A stretch of DNA of 64,000 bases from Halosimplex litoreum (GTDB lineage Archaea; Halobacteriota; Halobacteria; Halobacteriales; Haloarculaceae), in assembly GCF_016065055.1 (NCBI RefSeq), contig NZ_CP065856.1, forward strand, positions 2,045,836-2,109,835, in the 5' to 3' direction. The notes under the pieces were generated by a model. It saw nothing but the letters and a program-made list of their open reading frames with translations. It did no database searches and was not told the DNA's origin. This document shows positions 1 through 8,810 of this stretch, one piece after another (position 1 is the first letter of the stretch; the number at the start of each line of letters is the position of its first letter). Made by a program: the position numbers and the translations under genes.

Positions 1-306
1 CCCGTCGGGGATCGACAGGTCGTCGGCGACCGCCGCGGACCGCTCGACTGCGTAGCGATACCCCGCGTCGGTGTGGCGGCGGTCGTTGTTGAGCCGCGCG
101 AGGTTGTAGCCGAACGTCACGTCGTACACCCCCCGCTCCTCGAACAGTTCCCGGGCCAGCCGGTGGACCGCGAGGTGTTCGCGGCCGTCGAGCACGTCGT
201 GACCCTCGAGAAAGTCGCCGGGCGCCGGCGCGTGTTCCGGAACGAACTCGTCGTAGGCGTCGAAGGTGTCGTCGCTCCCGCCGAACGGCGACGGAACGTT
301 GACCAT
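1..306 (-). CDS. Partial hypothetical protein (N-terminal part)
   Basis: The reading frame starts with an ATG at the minus-strand end and stays open through the window edge, so 102 N-terminal codons are visible and the C-terminus is missing. The protein is acidic, as expected for a haloarchaeon, and begins MVNVPSPFGG. It has no recognisable catalytic motif or membrane segment. It lies downstream of and co-directional with the membrane protein gene at 358-822, about 50 bp away, so the two may be co-transcribed. I do not recognise the family. Confidence 0.6.
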   Translation of the reverse strand, partial: MVNVPSPFGGSDDTFDAYDEFVPEHAPAPGDFLEGHDVLDGREHLAVHRLARELFEERGVYDVTFGYNLARLNNDRRHTDAGYRYAVERSAAVADDLSIPDG

Positions 307-357
307 GTTCCGGCTTGGGTCGCCGCTCCGCTATGCGTCGTCCCGAACCGGTTCGGC

Positions 358-822
358 TCACCCGGTGGGGTCGGCCCGTCGCCCGCGCCCGGTCCGCCTC
401 CCCAGCCAGTCGCCGGCCGCCGCACCGAGGACGGCGACTAGCACCGAGAGCGCCGCGCCGAGCGCGACGACGACCGGCGCCGCGAGGACGGCGACGACGG
501 CGGCGAAACTCGCGGGACTGGTCGCGACGGTGACCGCCGCATTCGCGAGATACACGACGACGACGCCGATCGACCCGGCCAGGCCGACCCGCGTACCGAC
601 CGCTCGCGGCCCCGCTCGGCGGTCACCGTAGTAGTACCCGGCTGCGACGGCAGCTACCACCAGCGCCAGCCCCGAAACGGTGCCGCCGGCGACGACCGTC
701 GGGTCCCCGACGCCGTCCCAGGAGGCGGCGACCGTGAACGGCACGGACGCGAGGCCCGCCAGCGTCGCCGGTCGCCACCGCTCGTCGAACGCCGTCAAGA
801 GTATCCCTCGAATCGCCGTCAT
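358..822 (-). CDS. Small multi-pass membrane protein, DUF5518-like
   Basis: This 154-residue protein has a short cytoplasmic N-terminus, a WRPATLAGLASVPFT segment and about four hydrophobic stretches (roughly residues 20-35, 43-63, 76-98 and 104-135), with a short basic C-tail. The N-terminal motif and overall layout match my memory of the haloarchaeal DUF5518 family, whose function is unknown. A TATA-like agtatact at 852-859 on the minus strand lies about 33 bp upstream of the ATG, fitting a short or absent leader. It is followed by the partial gene at the window edge. Confidence 0.75.
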   Translation of the reverse strand: MTAIRGILLTAFDERWRPATLAGLASVPFTVAASWDGVGDPTVVAGGTVSGLALVVAAVAAGYYYGDRRAGPRAVGTRVGLAGSIGVVVVYLANAAVTVATSPASFAAVVAVLAAPVVVALGAALSVLVAVLGAAAGDWLGRRTGRGRRADPTG

Positions 823-933
823 CGAGCGACTGTACGCGGCCGCTGCGGAAAAGTATACTGTGCTGTCAAGTAGTCCGCTCCACCGACGGCGACGCCGCGC
901 GGGCGGCTCCTGTCTCTCGATCGGGGGTCACCG

Positions 934-1173
934 TCATTCCGCGCGGCTGATATACACGTGGACCTCGTTTTCGCTCGCGCGTTCGGTCTCGTGGTCGAAC
1001 CCGCGGTCGTCGAGCACGCCGTACAGCGGTTCCGGCTCGAAGCTGTTGACGAGTTCGAGCGTGCCCTCCGCCGAGAGGTCCTCCAGCGCGGCCACGATCT
1101 CGCCGAACGGTTCGCCGTCGATCTCCCGGGCGTCGAGCGTCCGCGTCGGCTCTCTCGATACGTCGCTGACCAT
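934..1173 (-). CDS. DUF2249 domain protein
   Basis: A 79-residue protein. I chose the ATG at 1173 because it gives a complete single domain beginning MVSDVSREP; longer in-frame extensions run into the divergent gene. The pattern LDAREIDGEPFGEI, the middle ELVNSFEPEPLYGVL and the ending EVHVYISRAE are typical of DUF2249 (TusA-like fold) proteins, which are often near redox or haemerythrin genes. The cysteine used by true TusA sulfur carriers is not visible, so sulfur transfer should not be assumed. It is divergent from the SRPBCC gene at 1285. Confidence 0.8.
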   Translation of the reverse strand: MVSDVSREPTRTLDAREIDGEPFGEIVAALEDLSAEGTLELVNSFEPEPLYGVLDDRGFDHETERASENEVHVYISRAE

Positions 1174-1284
1174 ATCCGTCCTTGGGGCTCTGCGGGCGAG
1201 CGCGTTGTGCCGAAGACGTTCGGGAATCGGCGCCCGAACCGGTGCGGCGTGACACTGACGGGGCTGGGGCGTCTCGCTCCCCGT

Positions 1285-1698
1285 ATGCAGACGGTGACGG
1301 TTTCGCGACGGCTCGACGCCTCGCCGGAGCGGGTGCGCGCCGCGATGGACGACCTGGAGGCGTTCATGCTCGCCGCAGGGTTCACCGAGGTGGCCCTCGA
1401 CGGCGAGACGATGCATCTGGAGAACCAGGTGGGGCTCGCGACGGTGACCCTCGACCTGCGACTGGTCGACGACGAGTCGGACCTCGCCTACGAGCAGGCC
1501 GACGGCTTCTTCGAGACCATGGACACCGTCTACCACGTCGAACCCGTCGACGGCGCCACCGAGGTCACAGCGACGACCGACTTCGAACTCGACGTTGCCC
1601 TCGTCGGACAGATCCTCGACGCCACGGTGATCAAACGCCAGCGACGGCACGAACTCGAATCGCAGTTCGACTGGCTGGAAGCCGAGGTCGCGGGGTAG
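1285..1698 (+). CDS. SRPBCC (START-like) family protein
   Basis: A 137-residue protein with the classic SRPBCC beginning, a beta strand with a VSRRLDASPERV motif, followed by helix and sheet and ending in a long C-terminal helix (ILDATVIKRQRRHELESQFDWLE). The family forms a helix-grip fold with a hydrophobic cavity for lipids, polyketides or other ligands. The ligand here cannot be told. Length is normal for a single domain. The start at 1285 is the first ATG that fits the fold. It points towards tiaS, with which it is convergent. Confidence 0.75.
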   Translation: MQTVTVSRRLDASPERVRAAMDDLEAFMLAAGFTEVALDGETMHLENQVGLATVTLDLRLVDDESDLAYEQADGFFETMDTVYHVEPVDGATEVTATTDFELDVALVGQILDATVIKRQRRHELESQFDWLEAEVAG

Positions 1699-1744
1699 GC
1701 CACCCGGTCGCCAGCGAGCGGTGTCGCGGCGTCGCGAACCGGAG

Positions 1745-3016
1745 CTACCGCTCGGGATGGACGGGTGCGTCGAATCCGCCGCGGACCAGCGGCTTCGCGA
1801 CGTGTCTGCGGGCGCAGGGCGGCACCTCGTACCAGCCCAGTTCCAGTTCCCGTTCGACGGGCACCTCGACCTTCCCGTCGGCGCTCGTCTCGCAGTCCCG
1901 ACAGCGGTAGCCCTGGTCGGCGCCCGCCGACCCCATCGAGCGACCGCACTCGGGACACTCCGGATTGGTCGGTTCGGTCCGCACGAGCTCCCTGACGGCG
2001 AACTTCTCCAGTTTCAGCGTCCCGTCGGACACCTCGCCGCAGACGGTCACCCGGTCGCCGGGCCGCAGCGCCCGCACGCGGTCGCGGAATCGCTTGGTCG
2101 GCTCGAAGGCGGCGATCTCGGCGTCCTCGCCGTCGGCGCTCCGGAGGGTAGCGAACACGTGGCCGCCCTCCCGGGTCTCGGGCTCGGTGACGACCTCGCC
2201 GTCGACGCGGTAGGCCCGGCCCTCGTCGGCGTCGGCGAATCCGTCGGCGTCCCGGAGGTGGGCGTCGGTCCCCTGGTTGGTGACGAACAGCGCGCGGCTC
2301 GCGACCGCTTCGCCGTCGATCGCGTCGGCGACCCGGCGGACGGTCTCGGAGTCGTCGCCGCGGATCCCGTAGAGGATGGGGCAGGGGGTGCGTGGGACAC
2401 AGACGGGGTAGCCCTCCCCCCGGTCCACGGTGTCCCAGGCGTCGGGGGAGGCCGCGTCGGCAGCGGCGAAGACGGACTCGCGGTCGACCTCCCGGTCGGT
2501 CCCCCAGCGGTCGCGCTCGCGGTAGGAGATACACTCGTAGCTCCAGTCGTCGAACGCCCGCCACGCGCCGACGGCGGCCAGCGCGCCGATGCGGCCGCGG
2601 CCGTTGCCGGCGTAGGCGGTCTGGTAGCCACACTCGGCGGCGAGGTCGACCGCGTCGTCGACGTCGTGGTAGTCCCGAACGGCCGCCCGCGCGAACGCCG
2701 CCACTTCCTCGGGAACCCGTTCGGGATCGCCCGGTGCGACGACGACGCCCGGGTTCGTCCGCGGATCCGCCGTCTCGGCCAAATCGAGGTGCTCGCGTGC
2801 GAGCGCGAGCGCGCGATCGGCGCCGAGGCCGGTGTGGACGGCGAGCGCGGCGTTGCCGCGGGTCTTGTGCTCGACACCCGGATTCAGCCGCACGAGCACC
2901 CGTCGGTCGACGCTCGCCCCCGCCGCCTCGATGCGCTCTGCGAGGCTGGCGGCGACGTAGGTGGTACACATCCCGCGTTCGCGGGAATCCGTGTCGTCGA
3001 GCCCGATGACGGTCAC
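1745..3016 (-). CDS. tiaS: tRNA(Ile2) 2-agmatinylcytidine synthetase TiaS
   Basis: This 423-residue protein begins MTVIGLDDTDSRERGMCTTY, the signature of TiaS. The enzyme joins agmatine to C34 of tRNA-Ile(CAU) using ATP, so that AUA is read as isoleucine and not AUG. Visible parts are the N-terminal DDTD domain, an OB-fold stretch near residue 325 (PGDRVTVCGEVSDGTLKLE) and a C-terminal zinc ribbon with CPECG and CRDC. Length is normal for the family. A strong AT-rich block (attatatatc near 3061-3070) lies in the upstream spacer and can serve as its TATA region. Confidence 0.95.
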   Translation of the reverse strand: MTVIGLDDTDSRERGMCTTYVAASLAERIEAAGASVDRRVLVRLNPGVEHKTRGNAALAVHTGLGADRALALAREHLDLAETADPRTNPGVVVAPGDPERVPEEVAAFARAAVRDYHDVDDAVDLAAECGYQTAYAGNGRGRIGALAAVGAWRAFDDWSYECISYRERDRWGTDREVDRESVFAAADAASPDAWDTVDRGEGYPVCVPRTPCPILYGIRGDDSETVRRVADAIDGEAVASRALFVTNQGTDAHLRDADGFADADEGRAYRVDGEVVTEPETREGGHVFATLRSADGEDAEIAAFEPTKRFRDRVRALRPGDRVTVCGEVSDGTLKLEKFAVRELVRTEPTNPECPECGRSMGSAGADQGYRCRDCETSADGKVEVPVERELELGWYEVPPCARRHVAKPLVRGGFDAPVHPER

Positions 3017-3128
3017 AGCGGTCGTTACGCGACCGTGGGCAAACGGGTTTCGGCCGCGAAATTATATATCAATCTATCGGTCGGCATGAAAAAACGGGGC
3101 GCACGCGGATTCTACCGGGGCACAACGC

Positions 3129-3134
3129 ATATAT
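3129..3134 (+). promoter_or_regulatory. TATA box for the 3159 regulator gene
   Basis: The run atatat is centred about 27 bp before the ATG at 3159, so the predicted transcript starts at or next to the start codon (leaderless). A second AT-rich block, attatatatc near 3061-3070, lies further upstream in the same 142-bp divergent spacer and could serve either gene. Confidence 0.65.
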
Positions 3135-3158
3135 GGGAAGACCTACTTACCTCTCGGT

Positions 3159-4127
3159 ATGTCACGGTCGGCACTGGTGGGCAACGTCACCGCGATGTTG
3201 GAGGACGCGGGCTTCGTGGTGAGCGAGCGCTGTGCCATCCGGCCGAAGAGCTTCGACGTCGCGGCCCGCCGCGGGGAGGAGGTCCTCCTCGTGAAGATCC
3301 TCGGCAACATCGACGCCTTCGACGGCCACACCGGCGCCGAGATGCGCCGGCTCGGCACGTATCTGGGCGCCACACCGATGGTCATCGGACTCAGAACGCG
3401 GGACGAGGAACTCAAACCGGGCGTCACCTACTTCCGCCACGGCGTCCCGGTGCTCTCGCCCGACACCGCCATGGATCTGTTCGTCGAGGGGGTCCCGCCG
3501 CTCATCTACGCGGCGCCGGGCGGCCTCTACGTCAACATCGACAGCGAAGTCCTCGCGGACGCCCGCGAGGACCGCGACTGGTCGCTCGGGCGGCTGGCCA
3601 ACGAGCTCGGCGTCTCCAGACGGACGGTCTCGAAGTACGAGGACGGCATGGACGCCTCCGTCGAGGTCGCCAGCCAGCTCCAGGAACTGTTCGACGAACC
3701 GCTCACCTCGCCCGTCGAGGTGCTGGAGGGCGCCGACGAAGTACGGGAGGACGAGGAGACGCCCGACGACCCCGAGGTCGACCCCGAGGACGAGCCCATC
3801 GTCGCCGTCCTCACCCGCGTCGGCTTCGACGTCCACCCCACGGACCGAGCGCCGTTCAAGACCGTCAGCGAGAACGAACGCCGCGAGGAAGAGATGCTGA
3901 CCGGTCACTCCGAGCTCACGAAGACCGCGGAGAAGCGCGCCCGCATCATGTCCTCGGTGGGCAGGGTCACCCGGACCCGGTCGGTGTACGTCGTCGAGCG
4001 CGCGACCAGAAAGTCCGTCGAGGGAACCGCTATCGTCGAGGAATCCGAGATGGAGAACATCCAGGAGGCCGACGAACTCCGGGACATCATCCGCGAGCGG
4101 GCCGACATCGAAGGCAGCTCCGCGTAG
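3159..4127 (+). CDS. HTH transcriptional regulator, COG1395-type
   Basis: A 322-residue protein. Residues 1-130 form an alpha/beta domain with the pattern of a nuclease-like or restriction-endonuclease-like fold ([17 protein letters not shown]). Residues about 141-165 are a clear XRE-like helix-turn-helix ([21 protein letters not shown]). The C-terminal part (about 195-322) is an acidic linker and a second conserved domain. This matches the conserved archaeal putative regulator family COG1395; its targets are not known to me. It is divergent from tiaS and has its own leaderless promoter. Confidence 0.85.
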   Translation: MSRSALVGNVTAMLEDAGFVVSERCAIRPKSFDVAARRGEEVLLVKILGNIDAFDGHTGAEMRRLGTYLGATPMVIGLRTRDEELKPGVTYFRHGVPVLSPDTAMDLFVEGVPPLIYAAPGGLYVNIDSEVLADAREDRDWSLGRLANELGVSRRTVSKYEDGMDASVEVASQLQELFDEPLTSPVEVLEGADEVREDEETPDDPEVDPEDEPIVAVLTRVGFDVHPTDRAPFKTVSENERREEEMLTGHSELTKTAEKRARIMSSVGRVTRTRSVYVVERATRKSVEGTAIVEESEMENIQEADELRDIIRERADIEGSSA

Positions 4128-4256
4128 GACGGCCGAGCGTCCCTGCGGCGCTCGGTCGCTGGCGCGGGTGTCGCGTTCGACGCCGGTCGCCCCCGCGGCT
4201 GCCGCGGTCGTCGCCGACCGCGTCTTTTAGACGGCGGCGGCCCTTCTCGTCGACCG

Positions 4257-5081
4257 ATGGACGTCACCCTCCTCGGGACGGGCGACACGACGGGGACGCC
4301 GACGCCCGGCTGTGACTGTGAGACCTGCGAGCGCGCCCGCGAGCGAGGCGTCGAGCGCTCGCGGTTCTCGGTTCACGTCCGCAACGAGCGCACCGGCGAG
4401 TCGCTGCTCGTCGACACCAGCCCCGACTTCCGCCACCAGTTCCTCACGTCCGACGCAGCGCTACCCGACGCCGCGGTGATCACGCACGTTCACTTCGACC
4501 ACCTCGACGGTCTGGGCCACGCCTACCGACTCCTCGACCACCTGCCGGTCCACGCCGCCGACGAGCGCGACCCCGAGACCGGCGAGAGCGTCGCCGGGAC
4601 GGTCCGCCGACGCTACGACTACCTCGATCAGGTCGAGGTGGTCGCCGAGACTCCCTTCCAGTCGTTCGAGACCTGTGGGTTCGAGGTGACGCTGGTCCCC
4701 GTCGACCACCCGCCGCTCGTCTGCTACGGCCTCGCGATCGAGGACCCCGAGACCGGCGCGAAACTCTCTCTCTCCGGTGATTCGACCTACGGCATCGGCG
4801 AGGAGTCACGCGCGACCCTCGCCGACCCGGACCTGTTGCTGGCCGACGGCATCGTCACCGCGGATCTGTGTGAACACCACCCCGCGGGCGGGAACCACTT
4901 CGACGCCGACGGCGTCGCCCGCACGTTCGGCACGAAGCACATGACCGTCGAGGGCGCGGTGGCACTGGGCGAGGACCTCGACGCCGAGGAGACCCGAGTG
5001 GTCCACGTCTCTCACTTCCTCCACGCCGACCGAGCGTTCGAGGCGCCGCTGGCCGTCGACGGCGAGCGCTACGAACTCTGA
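4257..5081 (+). CDS. MBL-fold metallohydrolase, PhnP-like
   Basis: A 274-residue protein of the metallo-beta-lactamase fold. The metal motif HxHxDH (HVHFDH) is at residues 77-82, and downstream metal ligands are seen in SGDSTYG and in the C-terminal VVHVSHF segment. The N-terminal GCDCETC cysteine cluster (about 18-24) and the LLVDTSPDFR segment resemble the PhnP phosphodiesterase subgroup, which cleaves cyclic phosphate esters. No phn genes are nearby, so the substrate is unknown. A TATA-like cttttagac lies about 30 bp upstream. Confidence 0.85.
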   Translation: MDVTLLGTGDTTGTPTPGCDCETCERARERGVERSRFSVHVRNERTGESLLVDTSPDFRHQFLTSDAALPDAAVITHVHFDHLDGLGHAYRLLDHLPVHAADERDPETGESVAGTVRRRYDYLDQVEVVAETPFQSFETCGFEVTLVPVDHPPLVCYGLAIEDPETGAKLSLSGDSTYGIGEESRATLADPDLLLADGIVTADLCEHHPAGGNHFDADGVARTFGTKHMTVEGAVALGEDLDAEETRVVHVSHFLHADRAFEAPLAVDGERYEL

Positions 5082-5159
5082 ACGGCTCCCAGAGGGACCT
5101 GAGCGACCGCGACGGACGGCCCCGGAAACTCCATACCGTTCGCGCTCGAACCACGGCCC

Positions 5160-5510
5160 ATGAGCAGTCAGGAGGGGACGGACGAGACGGCCGAACCGCT
5201 GGCCACGCGGGTCGTGCTCTCCTTCCCGGCGGACGTCGGGAAGCACGGGCGGGGCCGGATCCGATCGGACTACTACCGGAAGTATCTCACCAAGGTCCGC
5301 GACAGCGCCGCCGAGGGCGACGAGTGGGACGAGTTCACCGACGTGGGCTGCTGTGGCAGCCAGATGGACGTTCCCCTCGTCGTCGAGCGCGTCGAAGGCG
5401 GGTCGCGGGTCGATCTCGACACGGAGATCGAATACACCGAACGGGAGGCCTGCGGGATCAACCAGGGCTGGTCGGTCCAGCACGACGAACCCGAGGCGCT
5501 GGAGGACTGA
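5160..5510 (+). CDS. Conserved small cysteine-containing protein
   Basis: A 116-residue acidic protein with no membrane segment. It has a central GCCGSQMD motif and a single cysteine later in EREACGINQGW. The adjacent cysteines suggest a metal site or disulfide, but no known family motif is visible. It lies 78 bp after the MBL-fold gene and before the helicase, all on the plus strand, so co-expression is possible. I do not recognise a function. Confidence 0.65.
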   Translation: MSSQEGTDETAEPLATRVVLSFPADVGKHGRGRIRSDYYRKYLTKVRDSAAEGDEWDEFTDVGCCGSQMDVPLVVERVEGGSRVDLDTEIEYTEREACGINQGWSVQHDEPEALED

Positions 5511-5571
5511 TCGCCGTCGGTGAGCGACCGGTTGTGTCGCGGTATCACGGCCCACGAGAGTCCGAATCGCT

Positions 5572-5577
5572 GATATA
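5572..5577 (+). promoter_or_regulatory. TATA box that decides the helicase start
   Basis: The sequence gatata lies about 25 bp before the GTG at 5600. This spacing supports GTG 5600 over the in-frame GTG at 5591 as the leaderless start of the helicase gene. Confidence 0.55.
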
Positions 5578-5599
5578 GCTCGATAGCGGAGTGGGTGGT

Positions 5600-7651
5600 G
5601 TGTCACAGCAGGTCGGCGAGGTCGGGACGCTGTTCCTCCACGAGTACGGCGACGACGTGCGGGTCGCCGTCGTCAAGGACGGAGAGCGGCGTCTCCACGC
5701 GATACTGGAACTCAAGGAGACCGACGCCGGGCCGCGACCGGCGCGACTCCGCCTGAAGCAGGGCGCCAGCGAGGAGCCCCGCCCGCCCGACCTGTTCGTC
5801 GAACTCGCCCGCTCGGCCTCGCGCATCCGCATCTCCGAGCAGACCTCGAAGGCGACTCGCCGGCGCCTACAGGAACTGCTCGACGCCTACCAGCTCGAAG
5901 CCAAAGCCGTCCGCACCTGCCGCTACTGCGCCAGCGAGGGGCAGTACTCGCCGGTCACCTCCGAGACGGCCATCGAGGCCGACGGCGAGTACATCTGCCC
6001 CGACTGCGCGAAGGCCGAACTCGACCGCGAACTCGCCTACAAAGGCGAGATCACCGCCGGCGCCCGCGACCGGCTCTACGACCTGCTCACCGAGGTTCAG
6101 GACCTCGAACGCGTCTCGAACCTCCTGAAAGGCGATCTGGACCCCGATCTGACGAAGTTCGACGAGATCTCGGCGACCGTCGACGAGGTCGACCCCGTCC
6201 CGGTCGACTCGCTGGATCTCCACCCCGGTATTCAGGACCACCTCGAAGGGCGCTTCGACACGCTCCTGCCGGTCCAGAGTCTCGCCGTCGAGAACGGCGC
6301 GACCGAGGGCCAGGACCAACTGGTCGTGTCCGCGACGGCGACGGGGAAGACGCTCATCGGCGAGATGGCCGGCCTCGACCGCGTCCTGAACGGCAAGGGC
6401 AAGATGCTCTTTCTCGTGCCGCTGGTCGCGCTCGCCAACCAGAAACACGAGTCCTTCGAGGAGCGCTACGGCGACATGGTCGACGTCTCTCTCAGAGTCG
6501 GCGCCAGCCGCATCAACGACGGCGGCGGCCGCTTCGACCCCGGCGCCGACGTGATCGTCGGGACCTACGAGGGCATCGACCACGCGCTGCGGACCGGCAA
6601 GGACCTGGGCAACATCGGGACGGTCGTCATCGACGAGGTCCACACCCTCGGCGAGGACGAGCGCGGCCACCGCCTCGACGGCCTGATCTCGCGGCTGAAG
6701 TACTACTGCGGCGAGCGCTCGGACAACCGGAGCACGGACGGCACGCAGTGGATCTACCTCTCGGCGACCGTCGGCAACCCCGGCGACCTGGCCGAGCAGC
6801 TGCGCGCCCAGCTCATCGAGTTCGAGGAGCGCCCGGTCCCGATCGAACGCCACGTTACCTTCGCGGACGGCCGCGAGAAGATGCAGATAGAGAACAAGCT
6901 CGTCCGCAGGGCCTTCGACACGAAATCGTCGAAGGGGTATCGCGGCCAGACCATCATCTTCACTAACTCCCGGCGGCGCTGTCACGAGATCTCCCGCAAG
7001 CTGGAGTACGACTCGGCGCCCTACCACGCCGGGCTGGACCACCGCCGCCGGAAGAAGGTCGAGCGGATGTTCGCCGACCAGGATCTGGCCGCGGTCGTGA
7101 CGACCGCCGCACTCGCCGCGGGGGTCGACTTCCCCGCCTCGCAGGTCGTCTTCGACTCGCTGGCGATGGGCATCGAGTGGCTCACCGTCCAGGAGTTCCA
7201 CCAGATGCTCGGCCGCGCGGGGCGGCCGGACTACCACGACAAGGGCACCGTCTACGTCCTCGTCGAGCCCGACGGCAATTACCACAGCAGCCAGGAGATG
7301 AGCGAGGACGAGGTGGCGTTCAAGCTGCTGAAAGGCGAGATGGACCCTGTCATCACCCGCTACGACGAGGGCGCGGCCGTCGAGGAGACGCTCGCCAACG
7401 TCACCGTCGGGGGCAAGGCGGCCAAGCGGCTCAACGACCGGATGATCGGCGAGGTGCCGACAACACACGCCGTCGGCAAGCTGCTGGAGTACGAGTTCAT
7501 CGACGGCCTCTCGCCGACGCCGATGGGCCGGGCGGTCACCTCCCACTTCCTCTCGCCCGACGACGCGTTCCTGCTGCTCGACGGTATCCGCAAGGGGTCG
7601 GATCCCTACGACATCGTCGGGACGATGGAGCTGCGCGACGACGAGCGGTAG
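5600..7651 (+). CDS. Haloarchaeal superfamily 2 helicase, DUF5814-type
   Basis: About 683 residues. The N-terminal 220 residues are a haloarchaeal-specific domain with a four-cysteine zinc site (CRYC...CPDC). The helicase core follows: Walker A in SATATGKT, Walker B/DEAH-like box IDEVHTL, motif III LSATVGN, and the C-terminal RecA-like domain with LAAGVDFPA and QMLGRAGRPDY. It resembles Hel308/Ski2-like enzymes without the long accessory domains. I take GTG 5600 as start because of the TATA spacing. The last 36 codons have a second, diverged copy at 8645-8752, beyond an inserted toxin-antitoxin pair. Confidence 0.9.
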   Translation: MSQQVGEVGTLFLHEYGDDVRVAVVKDGERRLHAILELKETDAGPRPARLRLKQGASEEPRPPDLFVELARSASRIRISEQTSKATRRRLQELLDAYQLEAKAVRTCRYCASEGQYSPVTSETAIEADGEYICPDCAKAELDRELAYKGEITAGARDRLYDLLTEVQDLERVSNLLKGDLDPDLTKFDEISATVDEVDPVPVDSLDLHPGIQDHLEGRFDTLLPVQSLAVENGATEGQDQLVVSATATGKTLIGEMAGLDRVLNGKGKMLFLVPLVALANQKHESFEERYGDMVDVSLRVGASRINDGGGRFDPGADVIVGTYEGIDHALRTGKDLGNIGTVVIDEVHTLGEDERGHRLDGLISRLKYYCGERSDNRSTDGTQWIYLSATVGNPGDLAEQLRAQLIEFEERPVPIERHVTFADGREKMQIENKLVRRAFDTKSSKGYRGQTIIFTNSRRRCHEISRKLEYDSAPYHAGLDHRRRKKVERMFADQDLAAVVTTAALAAGVDFPASQVVFDSLAMGIEWLTVQEFHQMLGRAGRPDYHDKGTVYVLVEPDGNYHSSQEMSEDEVAFKLLKGEMDPVITRYDEGAAVEETLANVTVGGKAAKRLNDRMIGEVPTTHAVGKLLEYEFIDGLSPTPMGRAVTSHFLSPDDAFLLLDGIRKGSDPYDIVGTMELRDDER

Positions 7652-7661
7652 GCGATCGGGA

Positions 7662-8111
7662 TCAGATCGCGTCCACATCGTCGAGGTAGTCGCGGAGCTC
7701 GTGGAGAAACGCCCTGTAGCGACCGAGATCCTGAAGCGCCTCGTACACGATGTCTTGATCGAGCACGTCGCCGTATTCGTGGGCGAGCACGTTTCGAAAC
7801 ATCGCCGCCTGACCCATCTTCGAAGCGGTTTCCGCGGAGAGTACGTCGACGGTCGCGAGTCGCTCCATCACGGCGGCGTTCGAATCCGGAGCCCGACCGT
7901 CGATGTCGCGGAGGAGCATCCGCCCGATGTCGACACACGCCTGGCTCGCCTTCTCGAAACGGCGTTCGACCACGTCTCTGGTCACGGTATCCGACCGATA
8001 GGCATCACGGGTGATGGACTGGCGGGCTGCGAGAATTTCGAGACACTCTTCGACGAACTCTGCCTTCTCGACCATCGTCTCGACGCGGTCAGGACCGTGC
8101 GGGTCCGACAT
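7662..8111 (-). CDS. hepT: HepT-type HEPN toxin RNase (DUF86)
   Basis: A 149-residue all-helical HEPN protein. The catalytic RX4HXY motif is intact: R106, H111 and Y113 in RNVLAHEYGD. In characterised HepT/MntA systems this motif is the RNase active site, and the tyrosine is the residue that the partner MntA modifies with AMP. The gene lies 3 bp after the MNT gene, on the same strand, as in the classic operon. Its 3' end is only 10 bp from the convergent helicase stop codon. A second, decayed copy of its 5' end is at about 9021-9112. Confidence 0.9.
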   Translation of the reverse strand: MSDPHGPDRVETMVEKAEFVEECLEILAARQSITRDAYRSDTVTRDVVERRFEKASQACVDIGRMLLRDIDGRAPDSNAAVMERLATVDVLSAETASKMGQAAMFRNVLAHEYGDVLDQDIVYEALQDLGRYRAFLHELRDYLDDVDAI

Positions 8112-8114
8112 CGG

Positions 8115-8582
8115 TCACCCCGCGCGCTCGACGTGTCGGTCCACCCGTTCGAGCGTCTCGTCGAGCCGGTCGCGGAGCGACTGGTTCGGTTCGCGCCGTT
8201 CCGCGGCGGCTTCGAACTCGTCTCGGAGTGCGTCCGCGCGCTCTGGCGACCCGGACAGGAGAACGCCGTGCGAGAACGCCGCACGACCGACCCGCGGATC
8301 GAGGTCGTCGACGAGCGAGAGGTCGATATCGTTGCGGTCGAGTGCCACGGAGAGGTCGGCGAGCAGCGACAGGAGCGGTTCGCCGGGGTCATCGACGGCT
8401 CCCTCGAAATCGACGGCGATATCGACATCGCTGCTAGCGTCCGCGACGCCGGTGACCTGTGAGCCGAACAGAACCGCCAGACGGATCGGATACTGGTCGA
8501 GCACCGTCCGGATCCGATCGGTGTCGATAGAAACCGCGGTCTCCCGCTCCGATAGATCGGTGGGCGCCTCCCGCTCGCTCAT
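8115..8582 (-). CDS. mntA: MntA-type minimal nucleotidyltransferase antitoxin
   Basis: A 155-residue protein starting at the ATG at 8582 (the longer frame needs a TTG). The nucleotidyltransferase signature is intact: GS at residues 40-41 (VLFGSQVTG) followed by the DxD pair at 52 and 54 (SSDVDIAVD). Proteins of this family transfer AMP groups to the tyrosine of the HepT HXY motif and silence the RNase. The C-terminal helices are arginine-rich. It precedes hepT by 3 bp. Together they form an inserted cassette at the helicase 3' end. Confidence 0.9.
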   Translation of the reverse strand: MSEREAPTDLSERETAVSIDTDRIRTVLDQYPIRLAVLFGSQVTGVADASSDVDIAVDFEGAVDDPGEPLLSLLADLSVALDRNDIDLSLVDDLDPRVGRAAFSHGVLLSGSPERADALRDEFEAAAERREPNQSLRDRLDETLERVDRHVERAG

Positions 8583-8644
8583 CGTGCGTCCGAGTTGGCG
8601 GACGAGCGACAAACCTGTTGCGGTGGCCGCGACCGATCCCGGCG

Positions 8645-8752
8645 TCTCACGAGCTACCGCCCGACCACGCCTTCCTGCTGCTCGACGGCATCCGAAAGGG
8701 CGACGACTCCTACGACATCGTCGGGACGATGGAACTGCGCGACGACGAGTGA
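8645..8752 (+). pseudogene. Displaced duplicate of the helicase 3' end
   Basis: Reading frame SHELPPDHAFLLLDGIR and onward through IVGTMELRDDE and a TGA stop. By direct alignment 30 of 35 residues match the intact helicase C-terminus (7541-7651), and many third-codon positions differ. No helicase sequence lies upstream of it, so it is a fragment without a start. It sits just beyond the HEPN/MNT pair and marks the place where that pair entered or was exchanged. Confidence 0.85.
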
Positions 8753-8755
8753 GTC
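8741..8755 (+). repeat. 15-bp direct repeat, copy 1
   Basis: GACGACGAGTGAGTC, formed by the last codons and stop of the helicase remnant. An exact second copy is at 9006-9020, formed by the last codons and stop of the small membrane protein. The two copies bound a 265-bp unit. Confidence 0.8.
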
Positions 8756-8810
8756 CACTTCGTTCTCTTGAAGCTACAAGAAATACGTAGACTGACCGGC
8801 GACCCCAGAT

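Noticed and set aside
1721-4315. An 864-codon plus-strand frame over tiaS and the regulator
   Set aside because: It contradicts tiaS on the other strand, which has full family motifs, and its translation has no recognisable domain.
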